Positions 24,886 to 34,358 are shown, numbered from the stretch's first letter. The stretch: 64,000 nucleotides of DNA from Kroppenstedtia eburnea (GCF_013282215.1 NZ_CP048103.1:496001-560000), one strand, 5' to 3'. A program made the numbers and translations. The notes: generated by a model from the letters alone, not told the origin.

Positions 24886-25818
24886 TTGCGTTTTCTGGTG
24901 GTTGGAGCAGGTGCTGTCGGCGGTTACTTTGGCGGCCGGTTGATGGAGAACGGTCAGGATGTCACGTTTTTGGTACGTCCTCACCGTCAGAAGCAATTGG
25001 CGAAAAGTGGTCTGGTGATTCACAGTTCTCATGGGGATTTCCGTTCCCCGGTCCAAACCCTGACTCCGGGTCAGCAAGGGGGCCCCTTTGATGTGGTGCT
25101 GTTGGCTGTGAAGGCATATCATCTGGAACAGGCCATCCAAGATCTGATTCCATATATGGGGGATGACACTGTCATTCTGCCCCTGTTGAACGGAATGGTC
25201 CACTTGGATCGGTTGGAGGAGGCTTTCTCCCCCGGACAGGTGCTGGGGGGGCTTTGCTTGATCGAAGCCACCCTGAATGGTGCAGGTGAGGTGAAGCACT
25301 TCGGTGAGCGGCATCATCTCTTTTTCGGGGAGAGGGACGGGTCTGAATCGGTACGGGTCAGGAGAGTGGAACAGGCGATGGAAGGAGCCCGTTTTGAAGG
25401 GATCAAAAGCGGAGAGATTCTGCGCAGGATGTGGGAAAAATATTTGTTTCTCGCCACTTTCAGCGGGGTTACATCCTTGATGAACAGTTCCATCGGACCC
25501 ATACTGGAGACAGGGGAGGGATCCTCCCTCACGCGGAGACTGCTCGATGAGATCGCCTGTGCGGCCCGCCATCGGGAGCCATCCCTGGATGATGCCCTGG
25601 TGAAAAAGGTGTATGAAATGATCCGGTTCCTCGAACCGTCGATGAAATCCTCCATGTTGCGGGATATGGAAAAAGGGGCTCCAGTGGAAGGGGAACACCT
25701 GCAAGGGGTGCTTCTGAGGATGGCGGGGAAAGAGGCGGACCTTCCCTTGCTGAGCACGGTGTACAACCGTCTGCAAATCTATGAGGCCAATCGCCAGCAG
25801 GAAGTGACTCATTCTTAA
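24886..25818 (+). CDS. panE: 2-dehydropantoate 2-reductase (ketopantoate reductase)
   Basis: 310 residues. It reduces ketopantoate to pantoate with NADPH in pantothenate/CoA synthesis. The N-terminal dinucleotide-binding motif is RFLVVGAGAVGGYFGGRL; the central VLLAVKAYHLEQAI contains the conserved catalytic-site Lys (~72), and NGMVHLDRLEEAF follows. The all-helical C-terminal domain ends ...LLSTVYNRLQIYEAN. TTG 24886 is seven bases after GGAGGT and places the Rossmann motif at the N-terminus; longer in-frame extensions run into the repeat. A paralogue of PanE with another substrate is possible. Confidence 0.88.
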   Translation: MRFLVVGAGAVGGYFGGRLMENGQDVTFLVRPHRQKQLAKSGLVIHSSHGDFRSPVQTLTPGQQGGPFDVVLLAVKAYHLEQAIQDLIPYMGDDTVILPLLNGMVHLDRLEEAFSPGQVLGGLCLIEATLNGAGEVKHFGERHHLFFGERDGSESVRVRRVEQAMEGARFEGIKSGEILRRMWEKYLFLATFSGVTSLMNSSIGPILETGEGSSLTRRLLDEIACAARHREPSLDDALVKKVYEMIRFLEPSMKSSMLRDMEKGAPVEGEHLQGVLLRMAGKEADLPLLSTVYNRLQIYEANRQQEVTHS

Positions 25819-25823
25819 TTGAC

Positions 25824-25861
25824 AAAGAGGGAACCACCGGCCACAGGGGGTTCCCTCTTTC
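25824..25861. terminator. bidirectional intrinsic terminator
   Basis: AAAGAGGGAACC/GGTTCCCTCTTT stem between convergent genes. Confidence 0.8.
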
Positions 25862-25873
25862 GCTGGGAGCACC

Positions 25874-26413
25874 TTACCCCCGCATGCGAAGTTGATGGTT
25901 GAGTTGTTCAGCTTTGGACAGGGCGTTCAGATCCCGCAGGACATCTCCGGGATTGTTTCCGTTGCCGATGATGTAGTTGGTAAATTCGATGCCCATAAAT
26001 TCGAAAATCCAGTAGAATTGCTGGATGAGGGGAAATCCTTTGATGTGGGGATCATCCCCTCCGGTCACCACGACAATCGCTTCCTTTTCGCTCATGCGAT
26101 CTTTAAAGGTCATATCGCTGTAATATGTAGACCAGCGGTCGATGAAGTTTTTCAGAATCCCGGGCATGCCGTACCAATAAATCGGTGTTGCAAAGAGGAA
26201 CATATCATGATTCAGTATCTCCCGAATCAACTTGGCATGATCGTCATGGACCGGTTTGAACCCTTCGGGGTCGTGGCGGAAGTCCCGGATCGGCTCGATA
26301 TGATGATCTTTCAGATGAATTTTGGTGCAGTCCAAACCTTCCACCACAATATCTGCCAACAATTCAGAGTTTCCCTGCCTGCGGGTGCTGCAGTACAAAG
26401 CCAGAATGCTCAT
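25874..26413 (-). CDS. NADPH-dependent FMN reductase-type flavoprotein (YwqN-like)
   Basis: 179 residues, flavodoxin-like fold. FMN-phosphate loop at the N-terminus (LYCSTRRQGNSELLA), FATPIYWYGMPGILKNFIDRW in the middle (isoalloxazine-binding loop), and VVTGGDDPHIKGFPLIQQF. Close in layout to B. subtilis YwqN. Probably a cytoplasmic NAD(P)H:quinone/azo-type reductase; substrate unknown. ATG 26413 fits the family start; a GTG start 51 bases upstream would put the SD directly against the codon. Confidence 0.85.
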   Translation of the reverse strand: MSILALYCSTRRQGNSELLADIVVEGLDCTKIHLKDHHIEPIRDFRHDPEGFKPVHDDHAKLIREILNHDMFLFATPIYWYGMPGILKNFIDRWSTYYSDMTFKDRMSEKEAIVVVTGGDDPHIKGFPLIQQFYWIFEFMGIEFTNYIIGNGNNPGDVLRDLNALSKAEQLNHQLRMRG

Positions 26414-26568
26414 GGATCCCCAACCAACCTTTCTCTCAAACTCACTTCCGTCCGGGATAACCACTCCTCATATCATAGCCGAAGAAAGGTGGATTGGCGA
26501 GAGGATGGATGGAATTTCCCATTTCAGGAGGTATAGATTGGGAACTCGCAGCTGGCGAATCATCGGCA

Positions 26569-27459
26569 TCAATGAATATCCTGTTTTTTGAAATGACCGC
26601 CCTTCACATCATGGATATCTCCAAAGGCCAAAAAGGCCTCCGGATCGATTTCATCCACAATGGACTTCAATTTGGCTTCTTCCAGTCGGGTGACGATACA
26701 GAAGATCACCTTCTTTTCGTCCCCACTGTAACCCCCTTCCCCGTGAAGGTAGGTGACACCCCGTCCCAGGCGGCGGAGAAGGGCATTTCCGATCTCCCGG
26801 TGTTGGTCACTGATGATCCAGACGGACTTGGTCGACTCAAAACCATCGATGGTCAGGTCCATCATTTTAAAGGCGATAAAGTAAGCCATCAATGAGTACA
26901 TCGCGTGATCCCATCCGAACACAAACCCGGCGCTTCCCAGAATGAACAGGTTCATCACCATCACGGTTTCCCCGACGGAGAAGGGCAGTTTTTTATTGAA
27001 GAGGATGGCCAGAATCTCTGTGCCGTCCAGGGAGCCGCCGTAGCGGATGACCAATCCGACACCGATTCCCAGGATGACACCGCCGAAGACAGCCGCCAGC
27101 AGCGGGTCATCGGTCAGGGGTTCCACCGGGTGGAGCAGGGCGGTTCCCACCGAGAGAACAGCGACTCCAAACAGTGTGGATAAGGCGAAGGTTTTCCCGA
27201 TTTGTTTGTAGCCGAGGAAGAAGAAGGGGAGATTGAGGAGGAACAGAAAAATACCCAATTTGGCTCCACTCAGGTAAGAAAAGATCATGGAGATTCCGGT
27301 GATTCCCCCGTCAATCACCTGATTGGGGGCCAGGAATATTTCCAGGCCGACGGCCACCAGGGTGGCACCGACCAGGATCATGACCACCCGTTTCAATAAA
27401 TTGCTGCCGCTCATCTTCCTGTGTTCACTTTTACCTGTGACAGACTCCGTACTTCCCAA
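26569..27459 (-). CDS. YitT-family membrane protein (DUF161/DUF2179)
   Basis: 296 residues. Five to six membrane helices (first at ~23-45, starting VVMILVGATLVAVGLEIFLAP; the motif NQVIDGGITGISMI is characteristic) followed by a cytoplasmic DUF2179 domain of ~85 residues (SVWIISDQHREIGNALLRRLGRGVTYLHGEGGYSG). The family has no settled function, although membrane transport is suspected. The TTG start has AGAAGGGGTG at good spacing. Confidence 0.9.
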   Translation of the reverse strand: MGSTESVTGKSEHRKMSGSNLLKRVVMILVGATLVAVGLEIFLAPNQVIDGGITGISMIFSYLSGAKLGIFLFLLNLPFFFLGYKQIGKTFALSTLFGVAVLSVGTALLHPVEPLTDDPLLAAVFGGVILGIGVGLVIRYGGSLDGTEILAILFNKKLPFSVGETVMVMNLFILGSAGFVFGWDHAMYSLMAYFIAFKMMDLTIDGFESTKSVWIISDQHREIGNALLRRLGRGVTYLHGEGGYSGDEKKVIFCIVTRLEEAKLKSIVDEIDPEAFLAFGDIHDVKGGHFKKQDIH

Positions 27460-27551
27460 ACGAACACCCCTTCTCTGAACATTGTTTTCCTTTTACAGGC
27501 TGAACTTTCCTGCTCAATAGTATAATTGCAAACGGACCGGATCATTGCAAG

Positions 27552-27579
27552 AAAAAACCTCCGACAAACTGCTCGGAGG
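27552..27579 (-). terminator. intrinsic terminator of udk
   Basis: On the minus strand, CCTCCGA and TCGGAGG arms, then six T. Confidence 0.85.
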
Positions 27580-27585
27580 GAGTCT

Positions 27586-28206
27586 TCAGCTTTCGGCCAG
27601 GATGGTCTGGATCTGGTTGATCAACAGGCCGACCGCCACCTGGTTATAGCCCCCTTCGGGGATAATCAGATCGGCGTAGCGTTTGCCGGGTTCAATAAAT
27701 TGCAGGTGCATCGGACGGACGACGGTGAGATACTGCTGAATCACCGAATCCAGTGTCCGGCCGCGATTCTTCACATCCCGTTCCAAGCGGCGCAGGATCC
27801 GCACATCGGCATCGGTATCCACAAACACCTTGATGTCCATCAGCTCACGGAGGCGTTCATCCTCCAGAATCAAGATCCCTTCCAGAATGATCACATCTTT
27901 GGGCTCCACCGGAATCCTTCGATCTGCCCGGGTGTGAAGGGTATAATCGTAGACGGGCTTTTGGATGGGGATTCGCTTCAGCAGTTGCTGCAAATGAGAG
28001 ATGAGCAACTCCGTGTCAAAGGCGAAGGGATGATCATAATTGGTGTGAATCCGCTCTTCCAAGGGCAGGTGAGACTGGTCTTTGTAATAGGCATCTTGTT
28101 CAATCAGTGCGACAGAATCGGAAAACCGCTCGCAGATATTGCGGGCGACAGTGGTCTTGCCGGAACCGCTCCCCCCGGCAACCCCGATGATGATCGGTCT
28201 CTTCAT
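27586..28206 (-). CDS. udk: uridine/cytidine kinase
   Basis: 206 residues. Phosphorylates uridine and cytidine in pyrimidine salvage. P-loop [17 protein letters not shown] (~8-24), acceptor region [27 protein letters not shown], substrate-binding [11 protein letters not shown], lid [13 protein letters not shown], and the C-terminal [17 protein letters not shown] 28206 has AGAAAGGGATT before it. The upstream region is occupied by a MITE-like repeat. Confidence 0.95.
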   Translation of the reverse strand: MKRPIIIGVAGGSGSGKTTVARNICERFSDSVALIEQDAYYKDQSHLPLEERIHTNYDHPFAFDTELLISHLQQLLKRIPIQKPVYDYTLHTRADRRIPVEPKDVIILEGILILEDERLRELMDIKVFVDTDADVRILRRLERDVKNRGRTLDSVIQQYLTVVRPMHLQFIEPGKRYADLIIPEGGYNQVAVGLLINQIQTILAES

Positions 28207-28285
28207 GGATAATCCCTTTCTGATCCTTCGGTCTGTGGAAATCACTTTGCTGATCATAGCAATTTCGGGAGTTTTTTTCAAGAAC

Positions 28286-28530
28286 GCGGTCACGCTATGC
28301 ACTCACCAGTACAAGTCTCGCCTAGGTCACTCCGTTCCCGGTCTCGCTATGCAGGGAGGGTTGGGTTTCACGGAGTGATTTTGGATCGTCAGAACAACGA
28401 AAACGACATGTGAAACCCAATCCCGACCGACCCGGCCAGCACTCATTCACAACGCTTCTAATGGGAGCGAAGCGACCCTGGGCACGACTTGTGCCCTCTG
28501 GGTATGACGGTTTTTCCACAATGCCTTTGG
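28286..28530. mobile_element. MITE-like repeat, mosaic type 1 with inverted outer module
   Basis: Reads as a partial 52-bp module, a full module, the core inverted repeat, then the type 1 right end CACAACGCTTCTA (ending 28462), and after it an inverted copy of the outer module (GGGAGCGAAGCGACCCTGGG...GGTATGACGG) with another type 1 end in reverse (...CACAATGCCTTTG). It fills the gap between pckA and udk. Confidence 0.7.
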
Positions 28531-28537
28531 GAAAAAG

Positions 28538-28563
28538 AGAAAATCCCCCTTCGGATGGGGGAT
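28538..28563 (-). terminator. intrinsic terminator of pckA
   Basis: ATCCCCC/GGGGGAT stem with a T-rich tail (TTTTCTC) on the minus strand. Confidence 0.7.
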
Positions 28564-28582
28564 CCTTCAATAACCGATTGAT

Positions 28583-30160
28583 TTAGTCCGTTGGTCCCGC
28601 CTGGCGGATGATATCGCTTACATCAGGGAAACGCTCAAAGTTCTCCCGGAATCGGCGAGCCAGCTCCCGGGCTTTGACATCGTAAGCGCGGGGATCGGAC
28701 CAGGTGTTTCGCGGAAACAGGACCTCAGAGGGAACACCGGGACACCGATCGGGAATCTGTACACCAAACACGGGATCGGGAGTGAAGGAAGCTTTCTCCA
28801 GGGAACCGTCCAGAGCGGCCCGGACCATGGACCGCGTATAAGCGAGTTTCATCCGTTCTCCTTCCCCGTAGGGGCCGCCGGACCAGCCGGTGTTCACCAA
28901 GTAGACGCGAACCTGGTGGCGGTCGATTTTTTCGCCCAGCATCTCCGCATAGACACTGGCGGGACGGGGGAGAAAGGGAGCGCCGAAACAGGTGGAGAAG
29001 GTGGCTTCCGGTTGGGTGATTCCCCGTTCCGTTCCGGCCAGCTTACTGGTGTAACCCGACAGAAAGTGGTACATGGCCTGCTCGGGGGTCAGCTTGGCGA
29101 TGGGGGGGAGCACACCGAAGGCATCTGCTGTCAGGAAAATAATCACATCGGGATGACCACCCACACCGGGAATCCTGGCCGACGGGATATGTTCGATCGG
29201 GTAAGCGGCCCGGGTGTTTTCCGTCAAGGAACTGTCGTCATAATGGGCGTGACGGTCATCGTCAACCACAACGTTTTCCAATACGGCCCCGAACCGGATC
29301 GCATCCCAGATCTGAGGCTCTTTCTCTTTGGAGAGGTGGATGCATTTGGCATAGCACCCGCCCTCAATGTTGAAGATGCCTCCATCGGACCAGCCGTGTT
29401 CGTCGTCCCCGATCAGGCTCCGCTTGGGATCGGCGGACAAGGTGGTCTTTCCGGTTCCGGAAAGTCCGAAGAAGAGGGCGCTGTTTCCATCGCTGTCCAT
29501 GTTGGCGGAACAATGCATGGGAAGTACATTCTGTTCCGGCAACAAATAATTCATCACACTGAAGATGGATTTCTTCATTTCACCGGCATACTCCGTGCCA
29601 CCGATGAGAATCACCCGACGTTCCAGGCTGACAGCGATAAACGTTTCCGAACGGGTACCATCCTTTTGCGGGTTCGCCTGAAATCCGGGGGCACTGATGA
29701 CGGTGAACCGGGGTTGATGTTCTTTCAGCTCTTCCTCCGTGGGACGGACAAAGAGTTGTCTGGCAAACAGGTTGTGCCATGCATACTCATTGATCACCCG
29801 GATGGGAAGGCGGTACCGGGAATCAGCACCGGCAAAACCGTCAAAAATAAATACATCCCGTTCCCTGAGATAATCTTGCACCCGTTGGAACAGGTGTTCA
29901 AATGTTCCGGGATCCATGGGGCGGTTGATGTCTCCCCAATCGATCTGATCCCGGATGTCCGGATCCTCGACCAGATATTTATCCTTGGGGGAGCGTCCCG
30001 TGAATTTTCCCGTGACGGCTCGAAAAGCACCGGTGGTGGTCAGGATTCCCTCCCTTCGTTCCAATGCTTTTTCCACCAGCTGGGGGGTGGTCAAGTTTAA
30101 GTGTACGTTTCCGTCCAACTGGAGTTCCACGGAATGGTTGGCATTCGTATGTGTCTTCAT
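28583..30160 (-). CDS. pckA: phosphoenolpyruvate carboxykinase (ATP)
   Basis: 525 residues. Converts oxaloacetate + ATP to PEP + CO2 + ADP, the first committed step of gluconeogenesis. Diagnostic segments: [14 protein letters not shown] (oxaloacetate-binding Arg), [21 protein letters not shown], kinase-1a P-loop [22 protein letters not shown] (metal-binding Asp), and [19 protein letters not shown] near the C-terminus. SD AAAGGATGG precedes the ATG. Single-gene unit with its own promoter and terminator. Confidence 0.97.
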   Translation of the reverse strand: MKTHTNANHSVELQLDGNVHLNLTTPQLVEKALERREGILTTTGAFRAVTGKFTGRSPKDKYLVEDPDIRDQIDWGDINRPMDPGTFEHLFQRVQDYLRERDVFIFDGFAGADSRYRLPIRVINEYAWHNLFARQLFVRPTEEELKEHQPRFTVISAPGFQANPQKDGTRSETFIAVSLERRVILIGGTEYAGEMKKSIFSVMNYLLPEQNVLPMHCSANMDSDGNSALFFGLSGTGKTTLSADPKRSLIGDDEHGWSDGGIFNIEGGCYAKCIHLSKEKEPQIWDAIRFGAVLENVVVDDDRHAHYDDSSLTENTRAAYPIEHIPSARIPGVGGHPDVIIFLTADAFGVLPPIAKLTPEQAMYHFLSGYTSKLAGTERGITQPEATFSTCFGAPFLPRPASVYAEMLGEKIDRHQVRVYLVNTGWSGGPYGEGERMKLAYTRSMVRAALDGSLEKASFTPDPVFGVQIPDRCPGVPSEVLFPRNTWSDPRAYDVKARELARRFRENFERFPDVSDIIRQAGPTD

Positions 30161-30227
30161 CAGTCCATCCTTTCCTTTGCATCACGTAACTGATTAAGGG
30201 GTCATATCTCCTGTCGCTGACGGAAAA

Positions 30228-30256
30228 AGTATAACACATTTCCCTTCTGGATTAAA
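30228..30256 (-). promoter_or_regulatory. possible extended -10 promoter of pckA
   Basis: Minus strand: TTTAAT, 17 bases, TATACT, with TG one base before the -10 (TGTTATACT). Confidence 0.45.
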
Positions 30257-30305
30257 TCGTATGGAACATAACCAAAAGAGGTGAAAGGATTGGGCGGCCT
30301 GCCCA

Positions 30306-30334
30306 TTGACTTCCTCCTGATTAAGTGTTATCTT
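30306..30334 (+). promoter_or_regulatory. SigA-type promoter of the S1-domain gene
   Basis: TTGACT, 17-base spacer, TATCTT, ending 34 bases before the start codon. Confidence 0.65.
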
Positions 30335-30368
30335 CATACAGAATGAATATGATTGCGGGAGTGTTTGA

Positions 30369-30743
30369 ATGAGTCAGCTAGCGGAAGGATCCGTCGTGAC
30401 TGGCGAAGTGGTGGCCATCAAACCCTTTGGCGCCTTCGTCAAACTGGAAACCGGAGAGACGGGTCTGGTTCATATCTCTCAAATCTCCAGCAAGTTCGTT
30501 GAGAAAGTGGAGGACGAATTGACTGTTGGAGATTCAGTCAAAGCAAAAGTACTTTCCATCGATTCATCCGGGAAAATTTCACTGTCGATCAAAGCTCTCA
30601 CCGACGACCGTCCCCGGGGGGGACGCCGCGGCGGACGGAGCCGGGGTGGTGCCCAGGACTTTGAAGACATGATGAAAAAGTGGATGAAGAGCAGTGAAGA
30701 GCGCCTGAGCGCGTTGGCGGCCAAGCAGAAAAAAGGCCGTTGA
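30369..30743 (+). CDS. S1 RNA-binding domain protein (YabR/YugI-like)
   Basis: 124 residues. One S1 (OB-fold) domain at ~5-75: VVTGEVVAIKPFGAFVKLETGETGLVHISQI...VGDSVKAKVLSID, then an Arg/Gly-rich linker (RPRGGRRGGRSRGG) and a helical tail SSEERLSALAAKQKKGR. YabR of B. subtilis has the same layout, including the DRLSSL-type tail. Such proteins bind RNA and associate with ribosomes; the precise role is not settled. Followed by an intrinsic terminator. Confidence 0.88.
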   Translation: MSQLAEGSVVTGEVVAIKPFGAFVKLETGETGLVHISQISSKFVEKVEDELTVGDSVKAKVLSIDSSGKISLSIKALTDDRPRGGRRGGRSRGGAQDFEDMMKKWMKSSEERLSALAAKQKKGR

Positions 30744-30771
30744 GACCATAGATCCGTCACCCGAGGTTGAC

Positions 30772-30806
30772 ACATCTTCCGGCAAATCTATTCGGAAGGT
30801 GTTTTT
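30772..30806 (+). terminator. intrinsic terminator
   Basis: ACATCTTCCG/CGGAAGGTGT stem with one G-U pair, then six T. Confidence 0.8.
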
Positions 30807-30817
30807 TGTGTCCATCT

Positions 30818-30852
30818 CCAAAAGGACAAAGGCACGCCCTCGGCGTGCCTTT
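30818..30852 (-). terminator. intrinsic terminator of the kinase gene
   Basis: Minus strand: AAAGGCACGCC/GGCGTGCCTTT stem, then GTCCTTTT. Confidence 0.75.
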
Positions 30853-30857
30853 GCACA

Positions 30858-32426
30858 TTATGGAAGTTTATCCAGGACTCTGTATGCTTTGTATCCGTCT
30901 TCCCCGTACAAACGGATTTTCACCAGTCCTTCACTGGGGACATCGGGAACATCCACCTCAAACTCAGTGGTCCCATATTCGTTGCCGTTACCTTGGGTGC
31001 TCACAGTGACCCGTGTGATCACCTGTCTTTCTCCTTTGCTGTCATAGACGATCACATCATAGTAAAATTGGGGATGGAGATCGGTTTCCAATGTCACATG
31101 GTAGTTGCCTTCCGACCCGCTGATGGAGATATTTCGGAAATGAGGATGACCCTTCTCCCAATCCACTCTCCGCCAGTCATAACCGCTCTCTTCTTCCCGG
31201 GAATCCCCCTTGTCAGTTTTTGGGGAGGAAGGGCGTTGGGAGGTGTCAGGCCGGGTGTCTTCCCCGTCTTCGTCATCCCTCGGGGAATCGACCGCCTTTA
31301 AATCCTCCTTTGCTTGATGATCCCCATCCTGCTCCGGTGGATCCGTCTGTTCTTCAGCGTCGGCTTGGCCGCCGGATGTGTCAAACAGCCCGGAAGAGAT
31401 GATTCCATATGATAAGGAAAATAAGAGTGCGATTGCCACGGCCAGGCCGACCCATTTCTTCTTTTTCCCCTTTTTGCGGGTGTGGCGGGTCTTGGACATC
31501 CGGGTGTTTCGGGTCCCCTGGTTCTGCAGCCTTTCGGAACCGGTTATGGACCGGGGCTCTTCCCCTTGGATCCAGGCTTGCGGATCCACCTGCGGCGGGG
31601 CATCAACTCCCGTCGGGGCAAGTTGCCGGAGGGCATCGGACATCTCCTGGGCCGATTGGAAGCGGTGTTCCGGGTCTTTCTCCATGGCCCTGAAGATCAC
31701 TGCACAGAGGGACTCCGGCAGATCGGGTACGATTGAACGGGGGTCGGGCACCGGCTCTTGCAAATGTTTCAGGGCGATGGCGACGGCCTCCTCCCCTTCA
31801 AAGGGAAGCCGGCCGGTGACCATCTCATATAACATCACCCCGAGGGAGTACAGATCTGACCGGACACTCACCTGGTTGCCCCGGGCCTGCTCCGGTGAGA
31901 AGTAGTGAACCGATCCCATCACAAATCCGGTCTTGGTGATCGTGGATGAACCGGTGGTGCGGGAGATGCCGAAATCGGCCAATTTATACTGACCATCCAG
32001 GGTGTACATCACGTTGTGGGGCTTCAGGTCCCGGTGAACAATGCCCTTTCCGTGGGCATGGGCCAGTCCGTCGCACACCTGGGCGGCGATCCGGGCCGCT
32101 TCCTCTGCCGGGATCCTTCCTCTTTTCTCAATCAGATCCATCAGGGAAGCGCCTTCGATGTATTCCATGACAATATAGTGGGTATGACCTTCCCTGCCCA
32201 CATCGAACACATGGACCACATTGGGATGGGATAAACTTCCGGCTGCCCGGGCTTCCCGGTCAAAACGGCGAATAAAATCCTCGTCGTGGCTGAGGGAGTC
32301 ATTCATCACTTTTATGGCAACATGACGGCCCAGAGCCGAGTCCACCGCCTTGTAGACGACAGCCATTCCGCCGCCGCCCACACGCTCAAGGATCTGATAC
32401 CGGCCGCCCAACCACTTTCCTTCCAC
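30858..32426 (-). CDS. Hanks-type Ser/Thr protein kinase with a non-PASTA extracellular domain
   Basis: 522 residues. Kinase domain ~8-270: Gly-rich loop GGGGMAVVYKA, catalytic Lys in HVAIKVMN, catalytic loop HRDLKPHN, DFG in KLADFGISR, activation segment MGSVHYFSPEQARG. A basic juxtamembrane stretch (KTRHTRKKGKKKKW) leads into one membrane helix ~330-348. Outside there is an acidic linker (~350-430) and a ~100-residue beta-rich domain ending RVLDKLP. PrkC of B. subtilis has PASTA repeats there; this protein has none. GTG 32426 is eight bases after GAAAGG and gives the usual short N-terminus. No PrpC-type phosphatase is adjacent. Confidence 0.92.
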   Translation of the reverse strand: MEGKWLGGRYQILERVGGGGMAVVYKAVDSALGRHVAIKVMNDSLSHDEDFIRRFDREARAAGSLSHPNVVHVFDVGREGHTHYIVMEYIEGASLMDLIEKRGRIPAEEAARIAAQVCDGLAHAHGKGIVHRDLKPHNVMYTLDGQYKLADFGISRTTGSSTITKTGFVMGSVHYFSPEQARGNQVSVRSDLYSLGVMLYEMVTGRLPFEGEEAVAIALKHLQEPVPDPRSIVPDLPESLCAVIFRAMEKDPEHRFQSAQEMSDALRQLAPTGVDAPPQVDPQAWIQGEEPRSITGSERLQNQGTRNTRMSKTRHTRKKGKKKKWVGLAVAIALLFSLSYGIISSGLFDTSGGQADAEEQTDPPEQDGDHQAKEDLKAVDSPRDDEDGEDTRPDTSQRPSSPKTDKGDSREEESGYDWRRVDWEKGHPHFRNISISGSEGNYHVTLETDLHPQFYYDVIVYDSKGERQVITRVTVSTQGNGNEYGTTEFEVDVPDVPSEGLVKIRLYGEDGYKAYRVLDKLP

Positions 32427-32540
32427 CTGCATCACCTTTCTTTGGATAAAGCGGCCATGGCCGGCCGTGGGGCGGCCACTGGCTCGATACCAATTCTATC
32501 ATGATCCGCCGGGTTGAAAAATAATATTTGCCAAGAAAGT

Positions 32541-33143
32541 TCAAGTCTGAACAGAGAGGATTTCGGCAGGCTTTCCTGATTTGGCAACGGCTGTGAGCAG
32601 GGGGGCTTGCTGCCGGTTCAAGGTTTGACAACATACCGTCCGGAACCTGCGGGCGTCCAACCTTTTCAGAAGATTCATCACCTGCTCCGCTTCCTCTTTG
32701 CCTCCGGGATGGCCGGTGTAGAGCATCACCGTCAAAATTCCACCGGGGGCCAGCCACTCCAAGGATTGTTCCAAAGCCGGCAGGGTGGTGCCGGCATGGG
32801 TGATGACCGTCGGATTTCCCCGGGGAAGATAGCCGAGGTTAAACATGACAGCCCGGACCTTGCCTCTCCAGTCGGGAGGCAGGGTTTCCGCCATCTGCTC
32901 ATGGCCCGCCCGGTGAAGGGTGACCCTCCCGGCCAGGCCTGCTTCGCGAAGACGTTCTCCGGTCCGATCCAGTGCTTCCTGCTGGATATCGAATCCGTGG
33001 ACCTGTCCGGAGACTCCCACTGCCCGGGCGAGGAAGAGAGTGTCGTTTCCATTGCCCACCGTGGCGTCGACGGCGAAGGAGCCGGGATTCAACACTCCCT
33101 TCACCCACTGATGGGCCTGGGTGAGAGTGGAGGGCAGACTCAT
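32541..33143 (-). CDS. mnmM: class I SAM-dependent methyltransferase (MnmM/YtqB-like)
   Basis: 200 residues. SAM-binding motif I DATVGNGNDTLFLARAVG (~26-43), then HGFDIQQEALDRT (acidic residue binding the ribose) and VMFNLGYLPRGNPTVIT. YtqB/MnmM methylates the wobble uridine derivative of some tRNAs. The start ATG overlaps the stop of the upstream radical SAM gene (ATGA), with AGGGAG as SD, so the two are translationally coupled. The same ytqA-ytqB pair is found in B. subtilis. Confidence 0.88.
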   Translation of the reverse strand: MSLPSTLTQAHQWVKGVLNPGSFAVDATVGNGNDTLFLARAVGVSGQVHGFDIQQEALDRTGERLREAGLAGRVTLHRAGHEQMAETLPPDWRGKVRAVMFNLGYLPRGNPTVITHAGTTLPALEQSLEWLAPGGILTVMLYTGHPGGKEEAEQVMNLLKRLDARRFRTVCCQTLNRQQAPLLTAVAKSGKPAEILSVQT

Positions 33144-34138
33144 GGACGGCTCCCTTGGCTTCGCTGCGGGAGTCGGGAGGTGATCCCCGGAGACCACTTT
33201 TTTCCCTGCCATGAACCGCGCCTTTTTAATTCATCATCGATCCCGTTCAATGTTTCCCATTTTTTCGAGCTCCACATGGGGCCGATCAACAGGTCGGGAG
33301 GGCCGTCCCCTGTCACGCGATGGACCACCATCTCCGGCGGCAGCATCTCCAGCGTGTCGGCGACCAACTTGATATAGGTGTCCCGGTCCAAAAGTTGCAG
33401 CAGGCCTTCCCTGTACTGTCGCACCATGGGCGTTTTGCGCAGCAGGTGGAGGGAGTGAATTTTGATCCCCTGGATATCCATGGCGGCACATGCTTGGGCC
33501 GTCTCCAGCATCATCTCGACGGATTCCTGGGGGAGGCCGTGGATAATGTGGACACAGGTGCGGATTCCGTGCCGGCGAAGTTTGGCGACGCCATCGAGAA
33601 AACAGGCGTAGTCATGACCCCGGTTAATCAGCTCGGAGGTGGAATCATGAATGGTTTGCAACCCCAGTTCCACCCAGAGGTATGTGCGTTGGTTCAGCTC
33701 GGCGAGCAACTCCACCACATCGTCGGGAAGACAGTCGGGCCGGGTGGCGATGGACAGGCCCACCACATCGGGTTGCTCCAAGATCGCTTCATACATCGGA
33801 CGAAGGACATCCACAGGGGCATAGGTATTGCTGAAGGCCTGAAAATAGCCGATATACTTGGCTTTGGGCCATTTTTGATGCATCCGGTCCCGGACGGTGT
33901 TAAACTGCTTCACCAAATCCTGACGGCGATCGCCGGCGAAGTCTCCCGACCCGCGGGGGCTGCAAAAGGTGCACCCTCCGGTGGCCACGCTTCCGTCCCG
34001 GTTGGGACAGGTGAATCCGCCATCCAAAGGGACTTTGAACACTTTCTGCCCAAAATGGCTCCGTAAATGGTGATTCCATGTATGGTACCTTTTATCCCCC
34101 CACAACAGAGGGATCGGTTCCGGTGATGAGGCATTCAT
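33140..34138 (-). CDS. ytqA: radical SAM protein (YtqA/YhcC family)
   Basis: 332 residues. After FKVPLDGGFTCPNRDG comes the cluster-binding GGCTFCS; the 4Fe-4S ligands form the CPNRDG...C..C arrangement typical of YhcC/YtqA rather than the plain CX3CX2C. Further blocks are KYIGYFQAFSNTYAPVDVLRPMYE, GLSIATRPDCLPDDV and VELGLQTIHDST. Elp3-like TIM-barrel; substrate not established, but pairing with the tRNA methyltransferase gene suggests a role in tRNA modification. ATG 34138 is nine bases after AAAGGAAGG. Confidence 0.9.
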   Translation of the reverse strand: MNASSPEPIPLLWGDKRYHTWNHHLRSHFGQKVFKVPLDGGFTCPNRDGSVATGGCTFCSPRGSGDFAGDRRQDLVKQFNTVRDRMHQKWPKAKYIGYFQAFSNTYAPVDVLRPMYEAILEQPDVVGLSIATRPDCLPDDVVELLAELNQRTYLWVELGLQTIHDSTSELINRGHDYACFLDGVAKLRRHGIRTCVHIIHGLPQESVEMMLETAQACAAMDIQGIKIHSLHLLRKTPMVRQYREGLLQLLDRDTYIKLVADTLEMLPPEMVVHRVTGDGPPDLLIGPMWSSKKWETLNGIDDELKRRGSWQGKKWSPGITSRLPQRSQGSRP

Positions 34139-34280
34139 CGGATACATCCTTCCTTTGAACAATATCATCCCAAGTATAACAAAACTGCCAATCAAAGTTT
34201 GATATTCGCGACGGAGGGAAAATATATGGCGAAGCAGGAGTTTGATTAACCATAAAATGGACGTCGAAGGGGGTCCCCCT

Positions 34281-34349
34281 GTGATCGTGGCGAACCGGGA
34301 ACGGCCAACAGAAGAGTTGCAACGCCTTTTGAAGAACCACCGGTTGTAA
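34281..34349 (+). CDS. possible 22-residue peptide in a short transcription unit
   Basis: GTG start seven bases after GAAGGGGG; sequence MIVANRERPTEELQRLLKNHRL. A strong terminator follows 10 bases later. A separate 7-codon frame (MAKQEFD) with a good SD begins at 34226. It could be a genuine micro-protein, a remnant of a decayed gene or part of a small RNA. The rest of 34139-34864 holds no convincing gene. Confidence 0.3.
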   Translation: MIVANRERPTEELQRLLKNHRL

Positions 34350-34358
34350 GGAAGGGGG

